From Thermoanaerobaculum sp964488355 (GTDB taxonomy: Bacteria > Acidobacteriota > Thermoanaerobaculia > Thermoanaerobaculales > Thermoanaerobaculaceae): 64,000 bases of DNA. Location of the stretch: NCBI GenBank assembly GCA_964488355.1, contig CAZAUJ010000010.1, positions 31,407 through 95,406 of the forward strand, in the 5' to 3' direction. The position numbers were made by a program, and so were the translations under genes. Of the stretch, positions 1 to 8,510 are shown in pieces (position 1 is the first letter of the stretch; every line of letters starts with the position of its first letter). The notes below the pieces were generated by a model, which was not told the origin of the DNA, made no database searches, and worked only from the letters and a program-made list of their open reading frames with translations.

Positions 1-1022
1 CTCTTTGCCGGAAGGCCGGATGGTGCTCCTCCTCCAGCAGCCGCACCCCGAAGGCCAGCTGGTGGTGGTCCTGGATATCACCGAAGACGAGGCGCTGCTG
101 GCCCAGCTGCGCCGAGGCCTTTGGCTGGCTAGCGTGGCAGCGTTGGCTGCAGCCAGCGCTTCCGGTTTCTGGTTGGTCCGTCAAAGCCTGCGTCCCTTGA
201 CTCAGCTGGCGCAAAGGGTTGCCGACTTGGGGGCAGCAGAGCTGAAGGAAAGGCTTGAGCCCGAAAGCCTTCCGCAGGAGCTGATGCCCTTGATAGAAGC
301 GTTCAACCAGCTTCTGGCTAGGCTTGAGAAGGCTTTCCTGGACGTAGCCACCTCCTCGGCCAACTGGCGCACCAGCTGCGCACCCCGCTGGCCAGGCTGC
401 AAGGCGCGGTGGAGGTGGCTTTGCTCGCTCCCCGCTCGGCCGAGGAGTACAGGCAGGTGCTGCAGTCGGCCTTGGAAGGGCTGCAGGAATGTGCTCGTCT
501 GGCGGACAAGCTGTTGTTGCTAAGGCGCGCCGACCGCAGCGAGCTGGCTTTGGCTTGCCGAGAATGCTCGCTGGCGGAAGAGGTGGGCAAGGTGGTCGAG
601 CTCTACCGTGCTTTGGCCGAGTCCCAAGGTGTGACCTTGGTCATGGAGGGCAGCGCGCGGGCCTGGGTGGACCCTCAGCTGGTGCAGCAAGCGGTGGCCA
701 ACCTGCTGGCCAACGCCCTCAGGGCCGCCCCAGAAGGGGTGGTGCGGGTTGTGCTGGCGGAGGATTCAGCGGTTGCTCGCATTACCGTGAGCGACAACGG
801 GTGCGGCATGGACCCGCAGCTGGCTGCCGCCTTTGCTGGAAGCGGGCTCCCGTGGAGCCGACCGCAGCCCAGGGTCACGGGTTGGGCCTCGCGGTGGTGC
901 GGGCCATTGTGCGGGCCCACGGGGGCGAGCTGGAAATAACGAGCCAGCCGGGGCGCGGCACCTCGGTGACGTTGTCCTTTCCGAGGCTGCGAACACGTGT
1001 ACAAAACGTCACAAAAAAGTAA
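1..1022 (+). pseudogene. Sensor histidine kinase, 3' part, with two frame disruptions
   Basis: The 5' end lies outside the window. Three successive reading frames together give one membrane sensor kinase. The first frame shows a membrane helix (about nt 120-180), a HAMP linker and a coiled coil ending near nt 350. The second frame carries the H-box QLAHQLRTPLARLQG (about nt 363-405), the N-box NLLANALRAAPEG (about nt 700) and the G1 box DNGCGM (about nt 795). The third frame has the G2 box GHGLGLAVV (about nt 872) and the normal C-terminal GGELEI..GRGTSVTLSF, stopping at 1022. Frames change near 350 and 838, each consistent with a single-base error. It would phosphorylate a response regulator encoded upstream. 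Real inactivation and assembly error cannot be separated here; a second frame break in this window (hisA) makes the error explanation plausible. Confidence 0.8.
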
Positions 1023-1075
1023 TTGAATTGTAAGAAACCGGCGTTACCTTGAGCCCTGGGGAGGACTAAGGCCCC

Positions 1076-2932
1076 ATGGAGAGAAAGAAGACCGGGCTGT
1101 GGGTCTTGACAGTCTTGGCCGCCGCGCCCTTCGCCTGGGGACAGGGACAGGGCGAGGTGGCCCTGGGAGGTTACTGGCTTTGGCAGCGAGGGTCTACGGA
1201 CAGCTTCCGCAGCCAGTTCAACCTCAAGGAGGGTCTCTTCCTGCAAGGGTTGCGGCTCCAACTGCAACCCGGGGGGCAGGGTGAAAGGCGGCTTCAGCTG
1301 CAAGCCGAGGGCTTCGGCGCCCTTCCCTATGGGCAGCTGCGTGTGCTGGGGGAAGGGAAGGGAAGTTGGCGGTGGGAGCTGGGCTACCAGCAGCGGGAGC
1401 GGTTTTTTTCTTGGCCCTCCTGGGACTGGGGCCAACGCCAGGAACGGTGGCGCTGGCGCCGGTGGAACGCCAGGGTGGCGTACGAGGGGTTCTCCTCCCT
1501 GCGGGTCGAAGGGCTGTTGGCCCACCAACGGCGCACAGGCATGCTGGCGGCTCCATTTTACGGCTTGGGGCGCGCCTATGTGAGCCGGGAGGCCGTGGAT
1601 GAAAGTCTCAGCGAGGCCAGCGTGGTGCTTTCCACCAGGGGGTGGCCTTTGGAGCTGGTGGTAGAGCAAGGTTTCCAGCGCCAGCGCTGGCAGTCTCGCC
1701 CGCTGGTGGCAAACCAGGGACAACCAGCCGAAGGTTCCGACCCGGATGGGCTTCGGGCAATGGGTAAGCCCCAGCAGGACGAGCGCACCACACCCATCAC
1801 CCGCCTGGCGTTGCGCTATGAGCAGGGGCCTTGGAAGGTGGATCTGCAAGGGCTCTACCAGAAAGACAACGGGGAAAGCAACCGCCTGGACCGGGAGATG
1901 TATGGGCTAGATGGGGGTCGGCAAGGCACCCTGGCGTTTGAAGACCGGCTCCTGGGGCGAGCGGAAACCACCACTGGAGCCTGGCGCAGCCGGGTGGGCT
2001 TTGCCTTTTCGCCGCAGCTTGCTCTTCGCCTGGTGGGTGAGCGGATGGCTCGCAGCTACGACACGCGCGTGTCGGGGGAGCGGGTTCTGGAGCTCGTTGG
2101 CCCCGGTGGACAGCTTCGCCTGCCCCTTTCCGTTGACCAGCGTGGTGTTTTGCACGTGAGCGATAGCGCCGGCGGCTTGGAATTGGCTTGGCAGCAGCAG
2201 GGCGTGAGTCTTACCGGTTTTTGGCGCCACCAGCGGGAGGAGGCGAGCTGGCGCCAGGATCAGGGCCAGCCACGGCAAGGAGGAGATCGCACCACCGATC
2301 GGTGGGGCTTCAGCGCGGCGTGGAACGGAGCTGGGGCCGTGAGCAGCTCGCTGAGCTTCGAACACGGCAATTTTTCCCGCGCCATCTTCCGCGTGGACCC
2401 GCGCGTGGTCACGCGGGCCTCGGGCAAGCTGCGCTGGCGCCTCGCGCCCTCGTGGCAGCTGGAAGCCTCAGCCAGCGGCGAGAAAGAGGAGAACAAGCCT
2501 GAGCAGGCGGACCTTTCCTACCGCACGAGGGAGCTGTCCCTGGCCTGCGCCTACCTCCCCTCCAGCGGCGTGCGCGCCGGGCTCTCCTGGTCCCAGCTCT
2601 ACGTGAACAGCGAGGTGGGGCTGAGCTTTTTTGCCCCCCAACCCCGCGTAGGCCTTTCCAGCTACCACCGGCGCATGGAGCTGGCCAGCGCCCAGCTTTT
2701 CCTGCCGCTCACGCCGCAGTGGCAGGTAGAGACGTCGGCCAGTTGGCTTTCCGACCACGGGCGAACGGCGCCCTTCCGCGCGCACAACCTTTCTGCCGCC
2801 TTGAGCTTTCAAGCCAGCCAGCAGCTTGCCCTGCGCCTGGAAGGCTGGCAGTACCGCTACGACGAAAAGCGCATTAACGAGCGGGATGTGCGGGTGAGGC
2901 GGTTTGGCCTGGTCATGAGCTGGAGGTTCTGA
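1076..2932 (+). CDS. MtrB/PioB-type outer-membrane beta-barrel of a porin-cytochrome complex
   Basis: 618 residues with a signal peptide (MERKKTGLWVLTVLAAAPFAWG), followed throughout by alternating polar/hydrophobic strands rich in Trp, Arg and Tyr, and a terminal Phe (SWRF), as expected for an outer-membrane barrel. I recognise no enzyme motif. The gene overlaps the start of a decaheme cytochrome; this pairing of a large barrel with an MtrA-like decaheme protein is characteristic of MtrAB, PioAB and DmsEF conduits, where the barrel sheathes the cytochrome. The N-terminal CXXC seen in some MtrB proteins is absent. The start is supported by GGGGAGG upstream. The family call rests mainly on context, because barrels are hard to assign by eye. 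Confidence 0.7.
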   Translation: MERKKTGLWVLTVLAAAPFAWGQGQGEVALGGYWLWQRGSTDSFRSQFNLKEGLFLQGLRLQLQPGGQGERRLQLQAEGFGALPYGQLRVLGEGKGSWRWELGYQQRERFFSWPSWDWGQRQERWRWRRWNARVAYEGFSSLRVEGLLAHQRRTGMLAAPFYGLGRAYVSREAVDESLSEASVVLSTRGWPLELVVEQGFQRQRWQSRPLVANQGQPAEGSDPDGLRAMGKPQQDERTTPITRLALRYEQGPWKVDLQGLYQKDNGESNRLDREMYGLDGGRQGTLAFEDRLLGRAETTTGAWRSRVGFAFSPQLALRLVGERMARSYDTRVSGERVLELVGPGGQLRLPLSVDQRGVLHVSDSAGGLELAWQQQGVSLTGFWRHQREEASWRQDQGQPRQGGDRTTDRWGFSAAWNGAGAVSSSLSFEHGNFSRAIFRVDPRVVTRASGKLRWRLAPSWQLEASASGEKEENKPEQADLSYRTRELSLACAYLPSSGVRAGLSWSQLYVNSEVGLSFFAPQPRVGLSSYHRRMELASAQLFLPLTPQWQVETSASWLSDHGRTAPFRAHNLSAALSFQASQQLALRLEGWQYRYDEKRINERDVRVRRFGLVMSWRF

Positions 2933-3771
2933 TGATGCTCAGCGCCTTTGTTCTCGCCGCGGTTGCCCACGCTGTTGAACCGGCTAGCCAACTCCCCCAA
3001 GGGTGGGCCGGTTTAAGCACCTGCGAGGGCTGCCACCAAGAGCAGGTGAATGCCTATCTGACTGGCGCACACGGGAGGGCCATGCTCACCGGCGGCACCT
3101 GGCGTGAGGCTCTCTGCGAGCAGTGCCACGGTGCGGCGGCGGCTCACGCCGAGGACCCGGAGGCTGTTCGTCCGCCCCGGCTTGCGGGTGAGACCGCCAC
3201 CGCGGCCTGTACCTCCTGCCATGCAGCGGCCTTGGCCGGGCTGGAGCGCGCCACGCCGGGGCACGTGCGCGGGGGTGTGGGCTGCTTGAGCTGCCACGAT
3301 AGTGGCCACGCGCCGGAGGCAGAACCGGAGAAGCTGCGGCAAGAGCCCTTGGGCCTTTGCGGCTCCTGTCATCCCCAGCAGCGGGCGAGGTTCTCCCTGC
3401 CCTTCGCCCATCGCCAGGGCAGCTCACCCATGCCCTGCACCGGCTGTCACCAGCTGCACCAAGCTCGCCCACAGGCGCCCTGGCTGGGCAAGGCACAGAG
3501 CGCATGCGTGAGCTGTCACAGCGAAAAGCGCGGCCCATACGTTTTTCCTCACCCGCCTGAGGAGGTGCGTGGGTGCGGGCATTGCCACCAGCCCCACGGC
3601 TCTCCCAACCCGCAGGCGCTGACCCGCGCCGAGACAAGCTGGCTGTGCCTGGAGTGCCACGCAGACACGCCTGGTTTCCACGACCTCTCCCAGCCTCAAT
3701 ACCGCCAATGCACCGCCTGCCACCGAGCCGTGCACGGGTCCCAGCGCAGCCCGCGCCTTTTCCAGGAGTAG
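2932..3771 (+). CDS. Decaheme c-type cytochrome, MtrA/DmsE-like
   Basis: 279 residues with a short signal peptide (MMLSAFVLAAVAHA) and ten CXXCH heme-attachment motifs: CEGCH, CEQCH, CTSCH, CLSCH, CGSCH, CTGCH, CVSCH, CGHCH, CLECH, CTACH. Ten hemes in a protein of this size match the periplasmic MtrA/DmsE/PioA family, which passes electrons through the outer membrane inside the partner barrel. Its ATG overlaps the TGA of the upstream barrel gene by one base (TGATG) and the barrel's terminal codons supply GGAGG, so the two are translationally coupled. The exact electron donor and acceptor cannot be read from the sequence. Confidence 0.85.
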   Translation: MMLSAFVLAAVAHAVEPASQLPQGWAGLSTCEGCHQEQVNAYLTGAHGRAMLTGGTWREALCEQCHGAAAAHAEDPEAVRPPRLAGETATAACTSCHAAALAGLERATPGHVRGGVGCLSCHDSGHAPEAEPEKLRQEPLGLCGSCHPQQRARFSLPFAHRQGSSPMPCTGCHQLHQARPQAPWLGKAQSACVSCHSEKRGPYVFPHPPEEVRGCGHCHQPHGSPNPQALTRAETSWLCLECHADTPGFHDLSQPQYRQCTACHRAVHGSQRSPRLFQE

Positions 3772-3884
3772 GAGGCTTCCATGAAGGTGAGAGCTTTTTT
3801 GGCACCGGAAACCCACTCCCGCCACCCGCCGGCGGGGGGATGGTTGCCCTGTGTTTTCCATGAACGAAAGAAAGGAGGATAGTT

Positions 3885-5687
3885 ATGCGTCGAACCTGGT
3901 TGATTTGGATGGTGAGCGTGCTGGCCACCACCGCCACCGCGGGCCCTGAGCTGGCCGTTTCGCACCCTCGTCGGTCCTTGCGACTAGCACCTTCCGTGGT
4001 GGCCTCCGAGCTGGTGGGCAAGCTCACCGCCGTCTACGGCACCCTCAATGCCGAGCAAAACTGGTACGTGGGCTCCTACGTGTGCTTGGCCTGTCACCAG
4101 GAGCATGCCACCTGGAAGGAAACCAAGCACAACCAGGCCCTGCGCCAGCCGCGGCCGGAGTATGCGTTGATTCCCGGCAAGGGCGTAGTGGCCGACTACG
4201 ACAACAACGGCGTGGACGACTTTGCCCAGGGTCTGGACTTCAACCAGATCAGCTCAGTGTTCGATAAGTACAAGCCCAATGCCCCCAAGCTCTCCTTGGA
4301 AAACGGTACCTATTACATCACCATTGGCAGCTTGAAGATGCCTGTGGTTTTCACCCAAGGGGGTACGGGTTCCTGGAAGCAGCGCTTTGGCGTGCGCATT
4401 CCGGTGAGCGATCTGCCCGGAGGCCTTTCGGCGGAAATTTACATGTCCCCCATTCAGTACAACGAGGCCAAACGGCAGTACGTGCTTTACAACGACAAGA
4501 ACTGGTACGACCAAACCACCAACCAGCCCAAATGGAATGCGGGGGTCACCTCGGCGCAGTTGGCTTCCCACGGCGGGACGTATTCGAAAAGCTGCATCGG
4601 TTGCCACGCCACCGGCATCCGCGAGCTGGGACAGACGGCCACCGGTGAGTGGCTCTACCGCGGCTGGATTGCCACCGTTTACGACCCGGCTGACCCGGGC
4701 GTGTTCGACTATGACGGCGACGGCAACGCCGATTTGGTGAACATCGGCTGCGAGTCCTGCCACGGGCCTGGTCTGCAGCACGTGTTGGCCGGGGGTAGTC
4801 CCAGCAAGATCGTCAACCCGGAAAAACTCAGCACCCAGGAAGCCAACGAGATCTGCGGCCAGTGCCACATTCGCGTGGAGTCAGTTCCCAACGGCACTCA
4901 TGAATGGCCCTACAACGATGCCGCTAAGAAGAGCTGGGTCCCCGGCAGCGGCGAGCCGTTGGCTAACTACTACCGTGACATGGGGGGCTACTGGCCCGAT
5001 GGCATGACTTCCCGCCAGCACCACCAGCAGGTCCCGGACCTGTACCGTTCCAGCAAGCCCACCTTCCAGTTCCATCCCGTGCGCTGCACCGAGTGCCACG
5101 ACCCGCATCGCAACACGACCAACAAGCACCAGATCGTGGACCACATTACCCAAGGCAGCCTGGTCATTTCCACCTCCAACGACAACAACACCTTGTGCTT
5201 GGCCTGCCACGCCACCCACGGTCCCTTTGCCGATATCACCATGGAGCAGGTGGCTAACCTGGAGGAGAACCTGGATCACATTGAAAACGTGGTCTCCGCG
5301 CACACCCACCATCCTTACGGGCCTGAGCGCAGCATGGGGCTTTCGCGATGCAGCAAATGCCACATGCCGTTGACCGCCACTTCGGCCATTGCCTACGACA
5401 TCCACTCTCACACCTTCGAGGTGGTGCCGCCGGAAAAGACCCTCAAGTATCAGGAGCAGGGCGGCATGCCCAACGCCTGCGCTGTTTCCTGTCATGCCAC
5501 CAAGGTGAACAGCTTTGGCTTGGGGCTGGATCCCTCCCTCAGCACCTGGAACGCCGACTTTGACAAGAATTTGGCCACCAAGCTGATGTATTACTACGGC
5601 CCCAACGGCGTGTGGTGGCAGAAGGCACTCACCCCCTCCCAGGCACCTGACAACCTGAGCTACCAACCCCCGGAGGATGGGCAGTAG
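3885..5687 (+). CDS. Secreted octaheme c-type cytochrome
   Basis: 600 residues with a signal peptide (MRRTWLIWMVSVLATTATAG). It has seven CXXCH motifs (CLACH, CIGCH, CESCH, CGQCH, CTECH, CLACH, CSKCH) and an eighth site with an unusual three-residue spacer, CAVSCH. Two Asp/Asn-rich segments (DYDNNGVDD and DYDGDGNAD) look like calcium-binding loops. No catalytic motif of nitrite, tetrathionate or hydroxylamine enzymes was recognised. It lies 113 bp after the decaheme gene, has its own strong site AAAGGAGG before the ATG, and is followed by a terminator, so it is the last gene of the conduit cluster. A surface or periplasmic electron-transfer partner of the barrel/decaheme pair is the likely role. 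Confidence 0.75.
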   Translation: MRRTWLIWMVSVLATTATAGPELAVSHPRRSLRLAPSVVASELVGKLTAVYGTLNAEQNWYVGSYVCLACHQEHATWKETKHNQALRQPRPEYALIPGKGVVADYDNNGVDDFAQGLDFNQISSVFDKYKPNAPKLSLENGTYYITIGSLKMPVVFTQGGTGSWKQRFGVRIPVSDLPGGLSAEIYMSPIQYNEAKRQYVLYNDKNWYDQTTNQPKWNAGVTSAQLASHGGTYSKSCIGCHATGIRELGQTATGEWLYRGWIATVYDPADPGVFDYDGDGNADLVNIGCESCHGPGLQHVLAGGSPSKIVNPEKLSTQEANEICGQCHIRVESVPNGTHEWPYNDAAKKSWVPGSGEPLANYYRDMGGYWPDGMTSRQHHQQVPDLYRSSKPTFQFHPVRCTECHDPHRNTTNKHQIVDHITQGSLVISTSNDNNTLCLACHATHGPFADITMEQVANLEENLDHIENVVSAHTHHPYGPERSMGLSRCSKCHMPLTATSAIAYDIHSHTFEVVPPEKTLKYQEQGGMPNACAVSCHATKVNSFGLGLDPSLSTWNADFDKNLATKLMYYYGPNGVWWQKALTPSQAPDNLSYQPPEDGQ

Positions 5688-5708
5688 CCGTGAGCTTCTG
5701 CGGAGAAA

Positions 5709-5738
5709 GGGGGCGGGGAGACCCGCCCCTTTTGTTTT
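5709..5738 (+). terminator. Intrinsic terminator after the cytochrome cluster
   Basis: A perfect 8-bp stem GGGGCGGG/CCCGCCCC (5710-5717 and 5722-5729) with a GAGA loop is followed by TTTTGTTTT. It lies 22 bp after the octaheme stop codon and separates that cluster from the M16 peptidase operon. Confidence 0.85.
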
Positions 5739-5786
5739 GCCTGCAGCTTTTCCGCCCAGGAACTCACAGGGGTCCGTTGGGGGTGG

Positions 5787-5815
5787 TTGTCGCCCGTGGC
5801 GGGAGCGGGTAAACT
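5787..5815 (+). promoter_or_regulatory. Candidate promoter of the M16-dut-pur operon
   Basis: TTGTCG (5787-5792) and TAAACT (5810-5815) are separated by exactly 17 bp. The predicted start of transcription (about 5822) falls about 3 nt before the ATG at 5825, which has no Shine-Dalgarno sequence, so the transcript would be almost leaderless. Confidence 0.45.
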
Positions 5816-5824
5816 TTCCCCTCC

Positions 5825-7063
5825 ATGGGGCAGGAGCAGGGGCAGCTGATCGTGGAGCAACGCCCGGGGCCCACGGCGGCCGTAGGGGTATGGATCGAGA
5901 CCGGCTCTTGCCACGAGAGCAAGGAGCGAGCGGGGGCCACCCACCTCCTGGAGCACTTGCTTCTGCGTAGATGCGGCCAGCGCAGCCCGGAAAGCATAGC
6001 TGAGCTCATTGATTCCCTCGGCGGCGACGTGAACGCCTACACCACCCGGGAAGCTTGCGCGGTGGTGGCCCATGTGCCCGCCAGCCGGCGCGCGGAAGCC
6101 TTGGACTTGGTGCTGGATGCCGTTTTCCATCCCAGCTTTAACCAGGAGGACGTGGAGCTGGAAAAGCGCGTAGTGGCTGCGGAGTTCGACCTCTACCACG
6201 ACTCGCCCGCCGAGACGGTGGCGGAAAAGGCGCTGGCGGCCTGCTGGGGTGACCACCCGCTGGCGCGACCGATCTTGGGCCAACCAGAGGTGGTGGCCTC
6301 CCTCACCTGCGAGCAGCTCCTGGCCTTCCACCGTGCCCGCTTCGGCCAGCAACGGGCGCTGGTGGCGGCAGTAGGGCCGTGGGATGAGGAGGCGCTGCGC
6401 CAACGGTTAGCCGCTCAGCCTCTGGCGGTGGACGGGGTGGACTGCCTGCCGCCGGTGTCTTGGCACGGGAGGCTTTCGGTGGAAGAGCGGCCTAGCTTGG
6501 AGCAGGTCTACGTGCACCTGGTGTTCCCCGGCTTGCCCGCTGATAGCCCGGAGCTACCTGTGTTGGAGGTTTTAAGCCAAGTGCTAGGCGCTGGAACAGC
6601 CAGCCGCCTGTTTCGCCTGCTGCGCGACCAGCTGGGGTTGGTGTACGAGGTGGGCAGCTCCCTGTTGGTGGCCAAGACCGCTGGGCTTTTGGAGGTGGGC
6701 TTCTCGGCCCCGGCGGCCAGGGCCGGGCAAGCCTGGGATGCGCTTTTTTCCGTGCTCACGGACCTGGCCTCGGGGCGGATCAGCGAGCGGGAGGTGGCCT
6801 TGGCTCAGCAGGCCTTGACTGCCGGCATCGTCCTGGGTGCGGCGGCCCCCGACAGCCTCATGGAAGCGCACGCGGGGGAGTATTTGAGCCGTCGGCGCCG
6901 GTTTTCCCCAGAGGAGGTGGAGGCGGAAATCCGTCGGGTAGAAACCGACCAGGTACGGGCCTTGGCGGCCCGGGTTTTGAACTTTGAGCTCTTGGCGGGA
7001 GCGGTCTGCGGCCCGCCTGGGCAGGTGGTGGTACCCAGCGAGCTGCTGCGGAGGGTGGCGTGA
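5825..7063 (+). CDS. M16-family zinc metallopeptidase
   Basis: 412 residues. The inverted zinc motif HLLEH (His40, Glu43, His44) and the distal Glu in EKRVVAAEFD (Glu120) are the complete active-site set of an M16 (insulinase/processing-peptidase) protein. The C-terminal half contains the second M16 domain. No signal peptide is visible, so it is probably cytoplasmic, degrading peptides; the in vivo substrate is unknown. It heads an operon that continues through dut, an MBL hydrolase and purS-Q-L-F, with overlapping or abutting genes. There is no Shine-Dalgarno before the chosen ATG; the nearby -10 element suggests near-leaderless translation. Confidence 0.85.
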   Translation: MGQEQGQLIVEQRPGPTAAVGVWIETGSCHESKERAGATHLLEHLLLRRCGQRSPESIAELIDSLGGDVNAYTTREACAVVAHVPASRRAEALDLVLDAVFHPSFNQEDVELEKRVVAAEFDLYHDSPAETVAEKALAACWGDHPLARPILGQPEVVASLTCEQLLAFHRARFGQQRALVAAVGPWDEEALRQRLAAQPLAVDGVDCLPPVSWHGRLSVEERPSLEQVYVHLVFPGLPADSPELPVLEVLSQVLGAGTASRLFRLLRDQLGLVYEVGSSLLVAKTAGLLEVGFSAPAARAGQAWDALFSVLTDLASGRISEREVALAQQALTAGIVLGAAAPDSLMEAHAGEYLSRRRRFSPEEVEAEIRRVETDQVRALAARVLNFELLAGAVCGPPGQVVVPSELLRRVA

Positions 7064-7506
7064 CCGTTACCGTGGCGGTGGAAGTCCTACCAAACGGGGA
7101 AGGGCTGCCTCTGCCCACCTACGCCACAGCAGGGGCGGCGGGTGCCGACCTGTGTGCGGCGGTGGAGGGCGAGCTGGTGATTCCCCCAGGAGGCCGCGTG
7201 GCGGTACCCACCGGTTTGCGCGTGGCGGTGCCGGCAGGTTTCGAGTTGCAGGTGCGGCCCCGTTCGGGCTTGGCTTTGTCCTGGGGCGTGACCGTGGCCA
7301 ACGCGCCGGGCACGGTGGACAGCGACTACCGCGGCGAGGTCAAGGTGGTGCTGGTGAACCTGGGCGAAAAGCCTTACACCGTGCGCCGGGGGGACCGCAT
7401 CGCCCAGCTGGTGCTTGCTCCGGTCTGTCGCGCCCAGTTCCAGTCGGTGCCGGCCCTCCCGCCTACCCCGCGGGGTGAGGGCGGCTTTGGCTCCACGGGG
7501 GTGTGA
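7060..7506 (+). CDS. dut: Deoxyuridine 5'-triphosphate nucleotidohydrolase (dUTPase)
   Basis: 148 residues, the normal length of a trimeric dUTPase. All five conserved motifs are present in order: AGADLCA, RPRSGLA, GTVDSDYRG, GDRIAQLVL and the C-terminal GGFGSTG. It hydrolyses dUTP to dUMP and pyrophosphate, keeping uracil out of DNA and supplying dUMP for thymidylate synthesis. It starts with GTG overlapping the stop of the M16 gene (GTGA), a coupling seen repeatedly in this operon. Pairing of an M16 peptidase gene with dut is common in bacterial genomes. Confidence 0.95.
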   Translation: MTVTVAVEVLPNGEGLPLPTYATAGAAGADLCAAVEGELVIPPGGRVAVPTGLRVAVPAGFELQVRPRSGLALSWGVTVANAPGTVDSDYRGEVKVVLVNLGEKPYTVRRGDRIAQLVLAPVCRAQFQSVPALPPTPRGEGGFGSTGV

Positions 7507-8271
7507 GTGCGTCTTTTTGTCCTAGCTTCCGGCTCCTCCGGCAACGCCCTGGTGGTAGAAAGCCGCGAGGGGGCGGTGCTGGTGGACTGCGGCTTAGGCC
7601 CGCGGGTGTTGGCGGCGCGCTTGCAGCAGGTGGGTTTGGCGGCGGAACGGGTACAGGCCTTGATCCTCACTCACGAGCACACGGATCACAGCAAGGGCTT
7701 GTCTTCCTTTGGCAAACGCTTTTGCGTGCCGGTTTTGGCCACCGCGGGTACCTGGCAGGCGCTGGGCGGGATGCCCGAACAGGGGGAGCTCGTGCGCGCG
7801 GGCAAGCCGGTACGCGTGGCGGGACTGCGCTTCTGGCCAGTTCCCACCTCCCATGATGCCCTGGAACCTGTGGGATTGGTGGTGGAAAGCGGCCGCTTCC
7901 GTTTAGGCATCCTCACCGATACCGGGATGGTTACCGAGCTGCTGTTTGAGCGGCTGGCCGGCTGTCATGCGCTGCTGTTGGAGACCAACCATGATGTGGA
8001 CATGCTTCGCTTCGGCCCCTACCCGCCCCATCTCAAGCAACGCATCGCTTCGCGCCATGGGCACTTGGCCAACGAGCAAGCTCGGGCGGCGCTGGAACGG
8101 CTCGTCCATCCCCACCTCCAGCTGGTGGTAGCCATGCACCTGTCGCAGGAGAACAACTCGCCCCAGCTGGTGCGGCACGAGCTGGGCAAGGTGCTTGCGG
8201 GAAGCAACGTGGGCTTGGCCGTGGCCTCGCCGCGGGAGCCCCTTTCATTTTCCTTTGCGGAGGCAGACTGA
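7507..8271 (+). CDS. MBL-fold metallo-hydrolase, YycJ/WalJ-like
   Basis: 254 residues. It begins with the fold's first strand followed by ASGSSGNA, then the metal site HEHTDH (His56, His58, Asp60, His61) and a later LLLETNHD segment, typical of the YycJ/WalJ branch of metallo-beta-lactamase-fold hydrolases, several of which act on nucleic acids. The substrate cannot be assigned. The GTG start abuts the dut stop codon and its own stop overlaps the purS start, so it is an internal member of the M16-dut-pur operon. Confidence 0.8.
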   Translation: MRLFVLASGSSGNALVVESREGAVLVDCGLGPRVLAARLQQVGLAAERVQALILTHEHTDHSKGLSSFGKRFCVPVLATAGTWQALGGMPEQGELVRAGKPVRVAGLRFWPVPTSHDALEPVGLVVESGRFRLGILTDTGMVTELLFERLAGCHALLLETNHDVDMLRFGPYPPHLKQRIASRHGHLANEQARAALERLVHPHLQLVVAMHLSQENNSPQLVRHELGKVLAGSNVGLAVASPREPLSFSFAEAD

Positions 8272-8510
8272 TGCGGGTTGAAGTGCGTGTCAAACTGAAG
8301 GACGGGGTGTTGGACCCCCAAGGCGAGGCCATCCGACGGGTCTTGTTGCGCTTGGGGTATCAGGAGGTGCAATCCGCGCGCGTGGGCAAGCTCATCTTCT
8401 TGGAAGTGGAGGGCGATGACCCGAAGGCGGTGCGGGCCCGGGTGGAAGAGGCTTGCCGGGAGCTGCTGGCCAACCCGGTAATCGAAGATTTCGAGGTGCG
8501 GCTTTCATGA
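8271..8510 (+). CDS. purS: Phosphoribosylformylglycinamidine synthase subunit PurS
   Basis: 79 residues, the standard PurS size. Characteristic features are the start VEVRVKLKDGVLDPQGEAI and the pattern VGKLIFLEVEGD in the middle. PurS is the small dimeric bridge that lets the glutaminase PurQ and the synthetase PurL form the FGAM synthase of de novo purine synthesis. It is encoded immediately before purQ and purL, and its ATG shares one base with the preceding stop codon (TGATG). Confidence 0.95.
   Translation: MRVEVRVKLKDGVLDPQGEAIRRVLLRLGYQEVQSARVGKLIFLEVEGDDPKAVRARVEEACRELLANPVIEDFEVRLS

Noticed and set aside
3781..3882. 33-codon ORF between the decaheme and octaheme genes, with GGAGG upstream
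   Set aside because: The peptide is not recognisable and carries no signal peptide or heme motif; the upstream purine-rich tract is probably incidental to the end of the preceding gene. Kept as a possibility only.
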